A DNA stretch of 64,000 nt, taken from positions 1-64,000 of the forward strand of contig MU266434.1 in NCBI GenBank assembly GCA_021014945.1, given 5' to 3'. The position numbers and the translations under genes were made by a program. Below are positions 10,851-21,757 of the stretch, in pieces. A model generated the notes under the pieces. The model was not told where the DNA came from, searched no databases, and saw only the letters and a program-made list of their open reading frames with translations. The first letter of the stretch is position 1, and each line of letters opens with the position of its first letter. This stretch comes from Leucogyrophana mollusca (Eukaryota > Basidiomycota > Agaricomycetes > Boletales).

Positions 10851-13800
10851 CTAAGCTCCAATATGAATGAACACAATCCTTTGATCCATAGGCACCTCGT
10901 TCTTGTTCACCGTCTTAGCTGCTTTGTTCAAAGCCCTCGCGGCATTTGTACAGTCAGCTTCTTCGCTGAACATGTTCTCGTAGAACTCTTTCACCATTCG
11001 CTGAGCAGTTGTGTCGTCAACGGCCCACATTGTACCAATGACGCTCCGGAAGCCGGAGAACTGCATACCCGCCGCTAGGTGAATCACTTCATCCGGTGTG
11101 TTCTTGTCTCCGACGGCCGTATGGCACGCAGACAAAAAGGCAAATTGTGGGTGCTCAAGCTCGGCTTGAATGATATCCAGCAGCCGCAGTGGCTTGTCGC
11201 GAAGCGCGAACGAGGAGTCAAACGGCTGAGATACGTCTTGTTTACCGTGGCACGCTAAGTGCACCCACGAATGCTCGCGTAGGCCTTGGATCGCGGCTTC
11301 GGATGTCCCTTCATCGCCTGCAAGCTGGTGGTACGACATTGATGGCGGCACGAGCGACTTCACAAGCTCCAGCTCTGTCCCAACAGATTTAAGTTCTCGC
11401 TCTTGGCTGCTTTCGTTTGGCTTTGCCTGACCGACGCCGAGAAATGCGGATGTCGCGATCGGGCGGGGTTTTGTCGGAATGTCTCTCCTCGAACGTATGA
11501 GGGCAGAAAGAGTAGGTGTGTAAGACGAGACGTAAATGTTGGAGAGATTATTTGCGCCTCTGCGATAAGCTCCGGCTGCGTGCAGCGGAAGTGACGTTAA
11601 CTTTGACGAGGGACACCACCAAATTCGAGAGCCTTTGGGCACAATGGTCGCCAACTCTTCTACCACCGGCTCAACCACCGTTTCCCATAGCCTTCGCAGG
11701 ATCGGAACCAACTGCCTTTCTCTCATTTTCTCCTCGCCTACACCTGAAGTATTGTTGAGCACGTCCGTGAAGTCGGAAGACATTTGGGCAACATTCTCCA
11801 AAGTGGCATCCAAAAGCGTGACTAGGCAGGGCTTCTCGTCTTTCAAGACTATGACAGCATCGCAGCGATGTTGGCTGATGTTCACGACGATGACGGGCCC
11901 GTGGGCCGCGGCCTCCTTGAGCTCTTCGTATGGAGTGGGCTTCAAAAAATTTGCGAAGCCCTTTTTCCCCCGTATCTTCTCCACCAAAGTATCCCACTCA
12001 ACCGAGAACATTCGGTATTTCCGGGCTTCTTCTTCCAGCAACATCCTTGATTTCTTCTCACTGTCAGAGTTCGACGAAGACTCGGAGCTCCTCCTCCCAA
12101 GTGCAGAGCTGATGCGCTCGAGTTCATCGGCTAGACCATGCCCCTCCTCGTCGGTCGCTCTGAGAACATCGAGTGGGGTCCGGAATCGCGCCATCTGCGA
12201 CCACAGCAAGCCTCTCCCTTGTTCTGAAAGCTCGACTGCCAGCTCAACCAGATCTTCACGGAGAGCACACGCTGTTGCATCTGATGCAAGCGTCGGGGCC
12301 TGCTGTACAAGACTCTTTTGGTGGAGAACTCTATGTCGGAGAGCCACAGATGGAGTCGACAATACAAAGCGATCCAGTAGATCGAGCGACTTCCTGTACG
12401 CCTCCAGCGCTGAAGGATGGTGGTGTCTTTCCGCGTTACCCATCCACCGCAGTGCTGCGTCGAGTTGAGATCGGACGCCGCTAGTCCCAAGGCTAGTCGC
12501 TCGCTCTAGGGCCTCGAAAGCAGCGGTCGGTCGTTCGGCGTCTTTGTCCAGACCGTACAGGGATAGTTGCACAGTGGCGACGGAGATGTAAAGGTGATGG
12601 AGATAAGGATGGTCATTAGGAAGTGCGGCGAATACACTACTTAGAAGTGCCAAACAGCCGTTGAGGTCCTTCAGAGATCGCGGGTGAGACCCAGCAAACC
12701 GATCCCACAGCGCATCCGCTAGGGTCATCATAGTAAGCGGAAGGTCTGGGTGATCCGGGGCGGTTAATTTTAGGGAAGCTTCGAGATGTTCGATAGCACG
12801 ATCCAATTGATCTAGCTGCTTCTTCAGATGGTACAATTTGACCAGCGCACGACCAAGGTTCCGCAATGCCGTTATATGGAGCGGGTGAGTCGCAGGGAGT
12901 AGCTCTGATGCAGCGGTAATGTGCCGGATGCTCAGTTCTAAGCCTTCAGGGCTTGAATCCTCGTCAAACTGGATGGAGAGGGCTGTGCCAAGATTCATAA
13001 GAACGATGGATCGTTCGGATAGGTTGGGCAACTGCAGAGCTGAGGTGAGAAGCTCGATCGCTCGTGTCAAATCAACTTGATCACGTTTCTCCTGAAAGCG
13101 GACAATGAGGACGTGGGACAGGTTGACTAACCACGCGCAGTAGTCAGGGTGGTCGACCGAGTGAGTGTGCATCTCTAGCACCTCAGTCAAGTATTCGGCC
13201 GAAAGGTCGAGAGCATCCAAGTCATGAAAGTACGAGAAACGAGTGAGAAGGGCGTTCCCGAGGTTGGTGAGCGAGTGAATGTGGTTGGTGTGCCCTGGTT
13301 GACATACTTTCAGTGCGATCCGAAAGTAGTCGATGGCCCGATCCAAATCTGTCGCTTTGCCATTTTCCTTAAAACGAACCTGTAATGCGGTCCCGAGCTG
13401 GATATGCCCCACAGCAAAAGCCGCCTGCCCTTCGTGGGCAGTGTCGACTAGTTCCTCATAGATGTGAATAGCCGAACTCAAGTCTCCCGGATTGCCCTCG
13501 TGCAAAAAGCGCTCCAAGAATGCTTCCGCTTGGTCCATCAGCAAGCCCATGCGCCCATGGTTCCCCGAAGGGGTCTCTCTCAAGCAGGAATTGCAGCGTT
13601 CCAGTATTAGCTCTAGGTCACGAACGTCTTTGCGCTGTCTGAAGCGGGCCATCAATGCGGAATTGATGGTGGTTATCGATGTTATGCGGGAGGAATGTCC
13701 CGGAGGGCATTTCACGAAAGCTTGATTAGCGTGGTCTATTGCAAGATCCAAATCCGTGAGATCGCCTTTCTCTTTGTAACGGGTGATCAAAGCAGCACTG

Positions 13801-15773
13801 TAACTCGCAAGCAACGTAGGGTATTCGGCGTGGTCAGGAGCACAGAGCTCAAGGGAGGAGGTGAAATGTGTGAGGGCGTCTTGGAGATCAGAGTAATTGC
13901 CACGATCGTAGAAGCGGTCCCACAAGGCAATCCCAAGGCCGAGAAGCGTAGAAAAACGATCTTGGTTGCCAGCTGGCTGCAACGTTAAGGCTTCAGTATA
14001 GAGGCGGATAGCAGCATCCAAGTCATCCGTGTCGCCAGTGTGCTTGAAGCGTGTGCGGAGAGCAGATCCATAGTTCGCGAGGAGCTTGGGATGGTGCGAG
14101 TGTTCGCGTGGACAGAGCGGTAGTGCAGTAGCGTAGGCTTGGACTGCGCCCTGCAGCTTCTGCATGTCGCCGTGGTATAGGAAAGCCGACCACCAGACGA
14201 CTCCAAGATTCGTAAGCAGCACCGGATATACCGTATCACCTGGAGGACATAGTTGCAGGGCACTTAAATAGTGTGCGGCAGATATCTCCAAGTCATCCGG
14301 ATCTCCTTTGTGCCCGAAACGAATGTGAAGGGCATCTCCAAGGTTGGAAAGCGCTTTGTAGCGGGTCGGGTGCCCAGGTGGGCGTAGTTTCAGTGACTCG
14401 TGGTAATGGTCGATGGCGAGGGCCATGTCATTGGAATCTGCGTGGCGTTCAAAGCGGTGAACGAGAGTATTAGCGTAATTATTGAGAAGTGAATCGCGAT
14501 GTGGACTATGGAGGGGACAGCTGTCCAAGGCGGTGGAATATAACTGGAGAGCACGTTCTAGATCTTTGGGATCCCCATTTCGAGCAAATCGATCTCGAAG
14601 CAGACTGCCATGGTTGATTATCAGAGGCACGTAGTGCGGACCATCAGGTGCGCACAGCTCCAGCGCGTCACTTTGGTAGCCAATGGCCTGGTTGAGGTCG
14701 ACCATATTACCCTGTAGTCGAAACCGGGCCATGAGGGCATTTCCTAGAGTGGCAAGTGAGCCGAAGGGAACTTGATGCCCTATTGGAGTCGCATCTATCA
14801 ATAGCCTCAGGTGCCCGATTGCCTCCTCGACATCGAGGGGATTGCGTGTTTGGCTGAATCGATCCATGAGGGCATTACCGAGATCTCTTAGTGAAGTAAC
14901 GTAGTCCGAGTCCCCACAGGTTCGTGATTGCAACCTTTTTCTGGCATCATCGACGCTTTGATCCGCAGCCGTAGCCGTGGAATGCTGAAAATAAACACCG
15001 CTCAGTATAGATATCCTGCTTCACCAAGGTCAAAACTCACCGTAGGGTGGACTTGGTGAGACGGCATATGACAACCTGGTGGCGGCTGGGGCCTATTGAC
15101 CGGATGATAGTAAGAATCTAAATCGCGCGACGAAAGTATACATGGACTCAACACGTCCTCCGGGAGCGAACTGACTAATTTTAACGTTAGGCTGCCAGAT
15201 CGAGGTAACATAGGAAGAGAGAGTTCTATCCGTACAATGGAGTGTACCCCATCAGCACAAGCATTTTGTGGGGGGCAAATCACTTGCCATCGTCCTGCCC
15301 ACGGAGTGCAAGTAGTTCATCAATTGTATGTAGAACTTCAGCGTAAACTTCTGTCTCTATTGGCTCGTTGCAGCCAGAACCAGTGAATCGATATAGGCGG
15401 AAGCGAATGACCCCCGCTTTTCTGATGTTGCTACGACAAGAAATGAGGCAATGCTTGGACATTCATTTGAGATATATACTCACAATGTGAACGTGGAATT
15501 CCATCTCAGCGAAGGATGGGATGACGAGCTCTCGGTTCTGCAAGGTTGAGAGTTTTCCACCTCAATCTCGACAAATCCAGTAGCCGTATCGCCTCGAACG
15601 AGATTATCAGCCCCAACGACTAAAAAACTTCAGTATCATGTACGAAGGGAAGCGATCCGTCTAAGAGGCTAACCAGTTAGGACAACTTGCAAAAGATGGG
15701 AATTTTCAGCACTACGACATCTGTTAGCAAGTTCACGATAATCTTGCAGATCGGCCCCAGCTTACCTAGGCAT
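10851..15773 (-). CDS. C2-TPR-CHAT protein (caspase-like fold)
   Basis: Six exons (15773-15766, 15711-15674, 15619-15484, 15430-15288, 15225-15041, 14984-10851) encode 1,547 aa, all phases closing. Exon 1 is only 8 nt (ATGCCTAG, Kozak CCGCCATGC). Residues ~5-100 form a C2-like domain ('LLQVVLTVVGADNL', 'TGFVEIEVE', 'RWNSTFTFNIRKAG', 'IRFRLYRF'). Residues ~180-870 are tandem TPR-like repeats with recurring 'LGNALxxRF' and 'DLDxAI' motifs. The C-terminal CHAT domain carries 'HLACHG' (His ~1416) and 'LSACHT' (Cys ~1457), the expected catalytic dyad of this caspase/separase-related family. Intron 4 is GC-AG (ATG|GCAAGT). No transmembrane segment is seen. Bacterial TPR-CHAT proteins are defence-linked proteases; a comparable fungal role is inference, and I found no gasdermin-like neighbour. 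Confidence 0.9.
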
Positions 15774-16781
15774 GGCGGAACATTCGACGTCTTGAAAATA
15801 CAGAGCAAATCAGAAGATGACTGGATCCTTGGCGCCTGTGACACCAATGGAGTTGGAGACCCACAACCCAGCCTCAGGGCAGACGTTGTTGTCATGAAGC
15901 TGAACGGAGGCAATTGTGATAGATTGTGATATCCCCAAGCAGGCAGGTGCTCGTAACAGTGTCAGTTCTATACCATCCAACTTTTACCTCCGTCCGCGAG
16001 CATGTCCGAATCTCTCTACCAGTCCTTCTCGAGTTCCCCTCGCAATTGCACCATTGCTCCCGACACCCCACACGGCAAGGAAAGTAGAGGAAAGTGGACA
16101 AAAGAATGCCCAACACGCGTACCGCCAGGTCCAAAGTCTCGATACCCAAGCCGTGCAATGCGATTCGGCCATTGGATCCCGAATTACGGGTGGGTTGACC
16201 TGCGCAGAATGCCACACCAAACGACTCTTCGACGACTGTGTCGTGGCCGAGCGCTGAGCAGTGGCCGGGCCGCTAGACATGCGGGAGGGCCGATGCTTGG
16301 CGGAACGACTGCGGTGGACCCAATGGATGGATCCGTGTCCCCCGATTGCATACATCCACTGCATACATCTAGCGGACGAAATAGCGATTGTTCCCCAAGG
16401 TACCATTGCAGAATCAGCTAGAGGCTAACAGAGATCATCGGGCGGCCTCCGAGATCGTTGGTGCACTCCCGTACCGCCAGACCATTTGGATGGCCATCCT
16501 GCGCCACCTTAACATTTTCTTTTCTGTTTGGGCGAAACTTGTGGATTGTAGCCAGTCACACTGACGTGACTTCTGGATCTACCAAGGTGTGACTATGATC
16601 CCGACATCTTTATGATCTCTGACGCAGCTTCACAGCCCCAAGCTGTCAAGCTCCAAGGTCGACGTCGCAGTTTCTCTGCGTAGCAGACGAGCATGACCTT
16701 GAGCCCGTCTTTTCGGTTTCCCTGCACCCGCTCACTTCATCCTCTCATCGCGTGGGCAGAAACGTCTCATCTTAGTTTCAT
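15774..16781. other. Unassigned region upstream of the CHAT gene
   Basis: Overlapping open frames on both strands (for example 15916-16257 plus, 15984-16406 minus) show no recognisable domain. It must include the CHAT promoter. A TGA lies in frame just upstream of the CHAT ATG, so coding is unlikely to extend further 5'. Confidence 0.35.
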
Positions 16782-17087
16782 TTACCCTCGCGTATTTCCC
16801 CGACGTGGTACGTCCAAACGACCCAGAGTGGTGGAAGGCCAAAATCGTATTGATATTGGTGAGGCCTTATCGTACAGGCCTTGAAGCGCAGTACAGACAT
16901 CATTGACCTTCGTGCGTGCGTCCTCGAGATCCATTCAGAGCTGCCGATGCAACCGGTCGTTCTTGTTGGACAGTGCTGCGATCGTTGCCTCCTTTTCAAG
17001 AAGCGCGCTGCTGAAAGCGAGGAGTTCGTCGCCACGGAGCCGGGTGAGGACTTTGATTTGGGCTGTCAACGCTGACACGATCGGTCA
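16782..17087 (-). pseudogene. Possible coiled-coil gene remnant
   Basis: One minus-strand frame reads as a heptad-like helical peptide with 'SALTAQIKVLTRLRG', 'SALLEKEATIAALSNKND' and 'MDLEDARTKVNDVCTALQG', interrupted by in-frame stops (TGA at 16935-16937 and before 17087) with no obvious intron to remove them. It may be the decayed start of a larger gene, or a short expressed piece. No family is assigned. Confidence 0.3.
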
Positions 17088-18599
17088 ACGAAGAGTTGGA
17101 ATGCGCTCTGGTGTGAGGTTAATGTTTGTTTGGTGACGCGACTGAGTCACGTGCACCAGAAGTCAAAGTATAAAAATAAAGACTCAGAGAATTGAACTTG
17201 TGCTTGAGCCCTTGCGCGCCAACCTTTGAGTGGCAGTCACCAGCTCCAAGTGCTGTGTCACTAGAAGCTTCACATGATGTGAGTTAAGTTTGAATTCGTG
17301 ACCTACCTTGACTGGATTCAGCCTGTTCATACCCTCGCATCTGACAAAATGGACCCTCCGATACACCTATGATGCACCGCCTGAGGAAAATATGGCGTCA
17401 AGCGAAAGAGCTGTGAGTGCCCAGATCAGTACGTTGATGCCTACTCCTGGTCAATGACGAAGCGGCCATCGTGATCATTATCGCGGGTTGAGGAGATAAT
17501 GTTTCAGACACGTGCTTCGTTCCCTCTCGCGTCGTGAATATTTCCTTGCCCAGTCTTAATAGTACAAGTTGATGGATTCGGCCCTATATCCTCATGTTGT
17601 AAGTTGTGGTACGGTGGTTGCAAGCTTGGTCAAATTAGGCGTACGCGGGTCGCGCGGCGTGAATGATGTGGTGAATGTAGTCGTTTATAATGCACGTACT
17701 AGTACACATTTAATCTTTCGTGCTTTTCGAAGCGCTGTCTCGATTCAAAAGGGTGAAAGTGATAAGTTGATGAAGCAGGGTGGAAGTTAACAGGAAGGAC
17801 CTCGTGCCACAGGGAGAGCGAGCAAGGCACGGAAATGACCGAACTTCTCAGTGCGTAGGACGGCCTTAGCTGATGGTACGAGGAGTTGTGCAGGCCGAGT
17901 GGGTGTTCTCCTGCTTCTGCTTCTGTTACATACCTCAGAGCCAACCAGGCGGACCCGGGGTAGTTACGAACACAAGACCACGCTATGGTAACCTGACGAG
18001 ACAAAAAGGCTCGGGGTTTTCCTATTAGACCGACCGCTGAGCGTTGATATTCGGTTCGACACTATGGGAACGTGCGAGGATACCATCAAGAACTGCGCAC
18101 GCGGTTATAAACGCGAACAGTCTTCGAGTTCGATCCAGGCGCTCTTAAGGCTCACTTCTGTGCATCACCGACCGCAAACGTTTGAATAATAATATGAGGA
18201 AAATTCATGCTCACGCTATGGCGAATCCACTCGGATACCCGACAAGTGCCCATTGCGTTCAGCGCAGATTCATTCTTGTCCGTAGGGAGTCGAAGGAAGA
18301 TAAAATAAAAACACAAGAGACCTCCGTTGCTCTGGGTGGTCAGCTGAGAGGGCGCATAAGCGGTTGCGACGATCTTACTGGAATTCCAAGTTCAAGTGAA
18401 CGGTATCAGGGCTTGACAATGAATCTGCGGCAGTAAAAACAAAGGAGAAGTTGTGGATTCTTTGTCTCCCAAAAATGGTAACCGTTGTAAGCTGACGGCA
18501 GGAGGCTGTTGTTGCTGTGTGAACCCTTCCATTGTTCTCAGCCTCGTTTGGTCGAACCACATATTCTCCAATCCAAGTGTCACTTATCGTCGTCGTGAG
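17088..18599. other. Intergenic, no gene recognised
   Basis: About 1.5 kb with only short frames. Two GTTCGA words (near 18054 and 18127) recall tRNA B boxes, but no matching A box or cloverleaf is present. Confidence 0.4.
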
Positions 18600-18607
18600 T
18601 ATATAAA
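18600..18607 (+). promoter_or_regulatory. TATA box upstream of the 18710 gene
   Basis: TATATAAA lies 102 nt before the ATG at 18710, followed by a pyrimidine-rich stretch typical of fungal transcription starts. Confidence 0.45.
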
Positions 18608-18709
18608 GCTCAGGCCCTGGTGTACCCATCTCTCTAAGCTCCCCCCACAGGCGCCTCATACCCGTAATACCTGTTCTATTCGTCTGATACTATTTTCTAG
18701 CTCGTTATC

Positions 18710-19327
18710 ATGGCTGTACCGACCCACTCTATCCACACTATCCACGGCACTTTCTCGGGCATTCCATCGTATTCTAGACATGCATCTCAATCACTTTATT
18801 CATCGCACGCTGGCGTCGTAATTGAACGGTCCACCTCGGACAGATATCCTCCCGGTTTAGCTAAGCCTGCCTGGCGCGCAGCCCCCGTCTCCTTGCCATC
18901 ACCTGGGCCAGGTAGCGGCAGACGCCCACCATTCCTTCGCAACAGCAGACGCCCACCTCCACCACCCCCATTCCGAGCTCCCCCGGCTCAATCCATAGCC
19001 TTTCCCTCAGAAGACCCATTCAACGACATGAACGCCCTTGTCCCTTCTACATCTTCTATGGACGTCATACCATACCCTCGCACCCATCTCGCTTCCCTAT
19101 CCCACTCATACACGGTGCGGCTTCCGCAGCATCATCCGATCAATGTTCTTGTGAGGCAGAGGGCTGCCCAAGATAGGGAGACGCGCTCTAAAGTGGTCGC
19201 CGGCATTCTACTCAATCGAGTGCATGCCGTCGGGAAACCAATGCGCCGGATGCCACCAAGTCCTGAGTCGCCAAAGCAGTATAAGCGCAGTGGGCTATCA
19301 AGAATGATAAGCGCTGAGGATCTTTAG
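18710..19327 (+). CDS. Proline/serine-rich hypothetical protein
   Basis: Uninterrupted 205-aa frame starting at an ATG in good context (ATCATGG) behind a TATA box. The first half is Pro/Ser-rich with a run of six prolines around residue 85; the second half is basic ('RQRAAQDRETRSKVVAG', 'KPMRRMPPSPESPKQYKRSG'), and the protein ends 'SRMISAEDL'. No domain, signal peptide or membrane segment is visible. It is probably largely disordered. The single-exon structure contrasts with its intron-rich neighbours. Function unknown. Confidence 0.6.
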   Translation: MAVPTHSIHTIHGTFSGIPSYSRHASQSLYSSHAGVVIERSTSDRYPPGLAKPAWRAAPVSLPSPGPGSGRRPPFLRNSRRPPPPPPFRAPPAQSIAFPSEDPFNDMNALVPSTSSMDVIPYPRTHLASLSHSYTVRLPQHHPINVLVRQRAAQDRETRSKVVAGILLNRVHAVGKPMRRMPPSPESPKQYKRSGLSRMISAEDL

Positions 19328-19994
19328 GTACGGGACTTCTTACTTCGCGCAGAGTTTTGCTTACACCTGACCAACAGCGGCCAAGCTTTCCTTGGTTTTG
19401 TGGGGTTTTGGTTGGGTTCATAGTTGGGCATTATGGTCTCGACGTCTTGCCGTGGGTTCGGGCTGGATTTGTGGGCTCGTAGATTGGCTTTCCCTAACTC
19501 AAATAATGTGTATAACACTTTGATCTATATGTCTGGTACGACAGATGGTCTTAACTCTACATGCATGCTCCTAAGCAAAATAATGAGCACGCTATGTATC
19601 TATCATTCACCACAAGTTTACCATGAGCCAAACTCAGGGCTTGGGAAAACTAACCCTAACCACCGTCCGCCTAATCCCGAATGGGGATTATTTGTAATCC
19701 TTCGTGTGGTTCTCGGAGGCATCAGGGTGATCGAGACACTGCCTCTACCATTGCAGTAGTCGTAAATGTGGACTTGTCGCGTTCATTCTAAGCAAGCCAT
19801 TGTTGGTCTAGGATCGCGTCCAGCAAACCGAAAATTGGACCCTGTTGGACGGTCATGAAGCTCGCAGTCGCGCCCGCATGCGTCAGGCGCTATTGGCGTG
19901 GCAGAATCGAGGCTTCTCTCGGCACAGACTCCCATATGTGCCAAGTGATAACAACCGCCACAGCTCATAGCGCTCACAGCTAACCGCCTCGACA
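19328..19994. other. Intergenic with a telobox-like motif at 19650-19661
   Basis: No gene is recognised. CTAACCCTAACC at 19650-19661 is two units of the telomere repeat complement, 334 nt upstream of the DUF6593 C start codon. Such teloboxes can bind Myb-type telomere-repeat factors in promoters; activity here is inference. Confidence 0.4.
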
Positions 19995-20615
19995 ATGAAC
20001 GTCTCTTTCGCTACAAACAGCCCATTCAACACGGTTCTTTCGTGTTTTGAAAGCCGTATTGCTTATCGTATCGAAACTCCGAGCTTTCTTCCTGTGGCTA
20101 TTACCACAGTGAAGAAAGTGGTTGGTGAGAACGAGGTAGAAGTCGGGCGCGTTATATGGCATCCAAGCAGGGCGGCCCTGTACGTCGACGGGCGCGAACT
20201 GTCTGTCCACAGGAGCATATTTGGCTCGTAAGTTTCATCTAACAGCGCCCATGCTAGATTGAGGCTGTTGCTGACGCCATGTTATTATATTACCTGCTTG
20301 AAGGTCAAGAACATTTACCGCTTCCAATGAGCAGTCATATAAGTGGACATTTCATGAAGGGACCTCACTGGTAGGTGCTCATTACAGTGACGTCTTACCG
20401 ATTTTTCATCCCTGGACATTATCATACAGCTTGCGAGCAATGACAGCAGACAAGCTCCCGCCGCTACCTTCACTCCTTCAAATAAACTGAATCCCGCTCT
20501 CCTTCATTTGACGCCGCATGGTCTGACTTTCGTAAACGAAATTATCCTCACCTTCGTCTACGTCGAGGGCGAGAGACGAAATGCACAGAAGAAAAAGGCT
20601 CTGGGGTCAAATTAA
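19995..20615 (+). CDS. DUF6593-like protein C
   Basis: Three exons (19995-20227, 20304-20370, 20430-20615), phases closing, encode 161 aa. This is the most typical of the window's three DUF6593 members: 'MNVSFATNSPFNTVLSC', 'IAYRIETP', 'TTVKKVVGENEVEVGRVIWH', 'SSRTFTASNEQSYKWTF' spanning the exon 1/2 junction, 'LLASNDSRQAPAATFTPSN', and the C-terminal strand/helix 'NEIILTFVYVEGERR'. The family is restricted to Basidiomycota and functionally uncharacterised. It is followed on the same strand by a small membrane protein gene with 464 bp between them. Confidence 0.85.
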
Positions 20616-21079
20616 CGATTCACCGCAGGCATCATCAAACTGTATGCGTGAGATGGACATCTTACACTGAGGTTACATTATCGTTGAATATTGCTACCCG
20701 CTCCGACTTCAGCGCATGGCGTTTGAAGGGTTTGACGAGGTGGTGTATCTGAATTTTGAGGGTGGCCCTACCTACACTTTGACATCATGAACTCGTAGAT
20801 TCTTCTTGGAAGATTTCCGTTGATACCGTTTGTATCATGTATGTTCCTTTGGTCCTTGCATGATTTCAATTTGGTCTGCACCACTGACCAGCAGTTGAAA
20901 TGTCGAATAACGATCTCCCCTCCTCGGAGGCTTTCCGTTTCAATACAGACCCGCCGTGGTCTTAGACTTCCCGCGCCGCTCGTAGTTGAGACCGTCCGCG
21001 ACAGAACATCCGAGGTAATATAACAAGCCCACCATTACCTGATAGTGCACTTCCCCGTTCCACTACTACCACCACAACC

Positions 21080-21603
21080 ATGACACTCATCCACCGTTTT
21101 AATGCCTCAGAGGAACACGCTCAATTCCTTTCCACAGCCGAAAATGGCAAACGTACGTGAACCACCAGAGTCACTCTTATCTCTTGTCTGAATTATTTGC
21201 CTTTCCAGCACGAGGGAACGCAGTGTGGTATAATGGGCTCTGTCCTTCCCTGGAGGAAGCACAGCAAGTTCTGCGCCGCATGCGTACTGACCCAGACCTC
21301 TCACAAGAGAAAATATTCTGGGACTACGCACCAATATTCATCTTCGGGTGCTTCATCATGGGCTTGGCAATCACCCTCCGCAAGGGCGTCATCCCCTCTC
21401 CGGCAGGAAGATCCTCCAACGCGCTGGTTCTCGCCGGAGTAATCTTAGCATTCATAATATTCTTCGCATTCGCACTCGTGCGGACCGTGATTTGGTCGAT
21501 AGCAAGCGGAATCGGGATGTTTGTCGAGATGAATTTCGACGAAGCTAAAGATGGTACCTTCCAACTTAGCGAAAGAAGCGTCCTCCTCGGTGGTCTTTTC
21601 TGA
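21080..21603 (+). CDS. Small two-helix membrane protein
   Basis: Two exons (21080-21152, 21209-21603) encode 155 aa. The N-terminal half is hydrophilic ('NASEEHAQFLSTAENG', 'LEEAQQVLRRMRTDPDLSQEK'). Two hydrophobic segments follow, at residues ~65-81 ('APIFIFGCFIMGLAITL') and ~95-123 ('NALVLAGVILAFIIFFAFAL' and onward), joined by a short loop with 'PSPAGRSS', then a short C-terminal tail. No catalytic motif or known family is recognised. The ATG lies just after an ACCACAACC leader. It converges with the MFS gene at 21758 with a gap of only 154 bp. Confidence 0.7.
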
Positions 21604-21757
21604 TCTTGGTTATTTACGTTCGATAGCATTCCAAGCTCTGCATACGGTATAGAAATAGACGGGATCCACACGTTCAAGTGTGGGGTAAACATGATTGGGA
21701 GCCGGGGTCCCGAGTGAATGAAAGCGACATTATGGTCAAGACAGTTTCGTGGGATGC

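Noticed and set aside
11635..12468. 277-aa plus-strand frame inside the CHAT gene
   Set aside because: Antisense shadow of the well-supported minus-strand CHAT coding sequence, Ser-rich as expected from reverse-reading.
15892..16421. Long overlapping open frames on both strands upstream of the CHAT gene, considered as a gasdermin-like or other partner gene
   Set aside because: No hydrophobic N-terminal pore-forming pattern or recognisable domain in any frame; composition looks like chance open frames.
18120..18140. B-box-like GAGTTCGATCC suggesting a tRNA gene
   Set aside because: No A box at the right distance and no acceptor-stem pairing.
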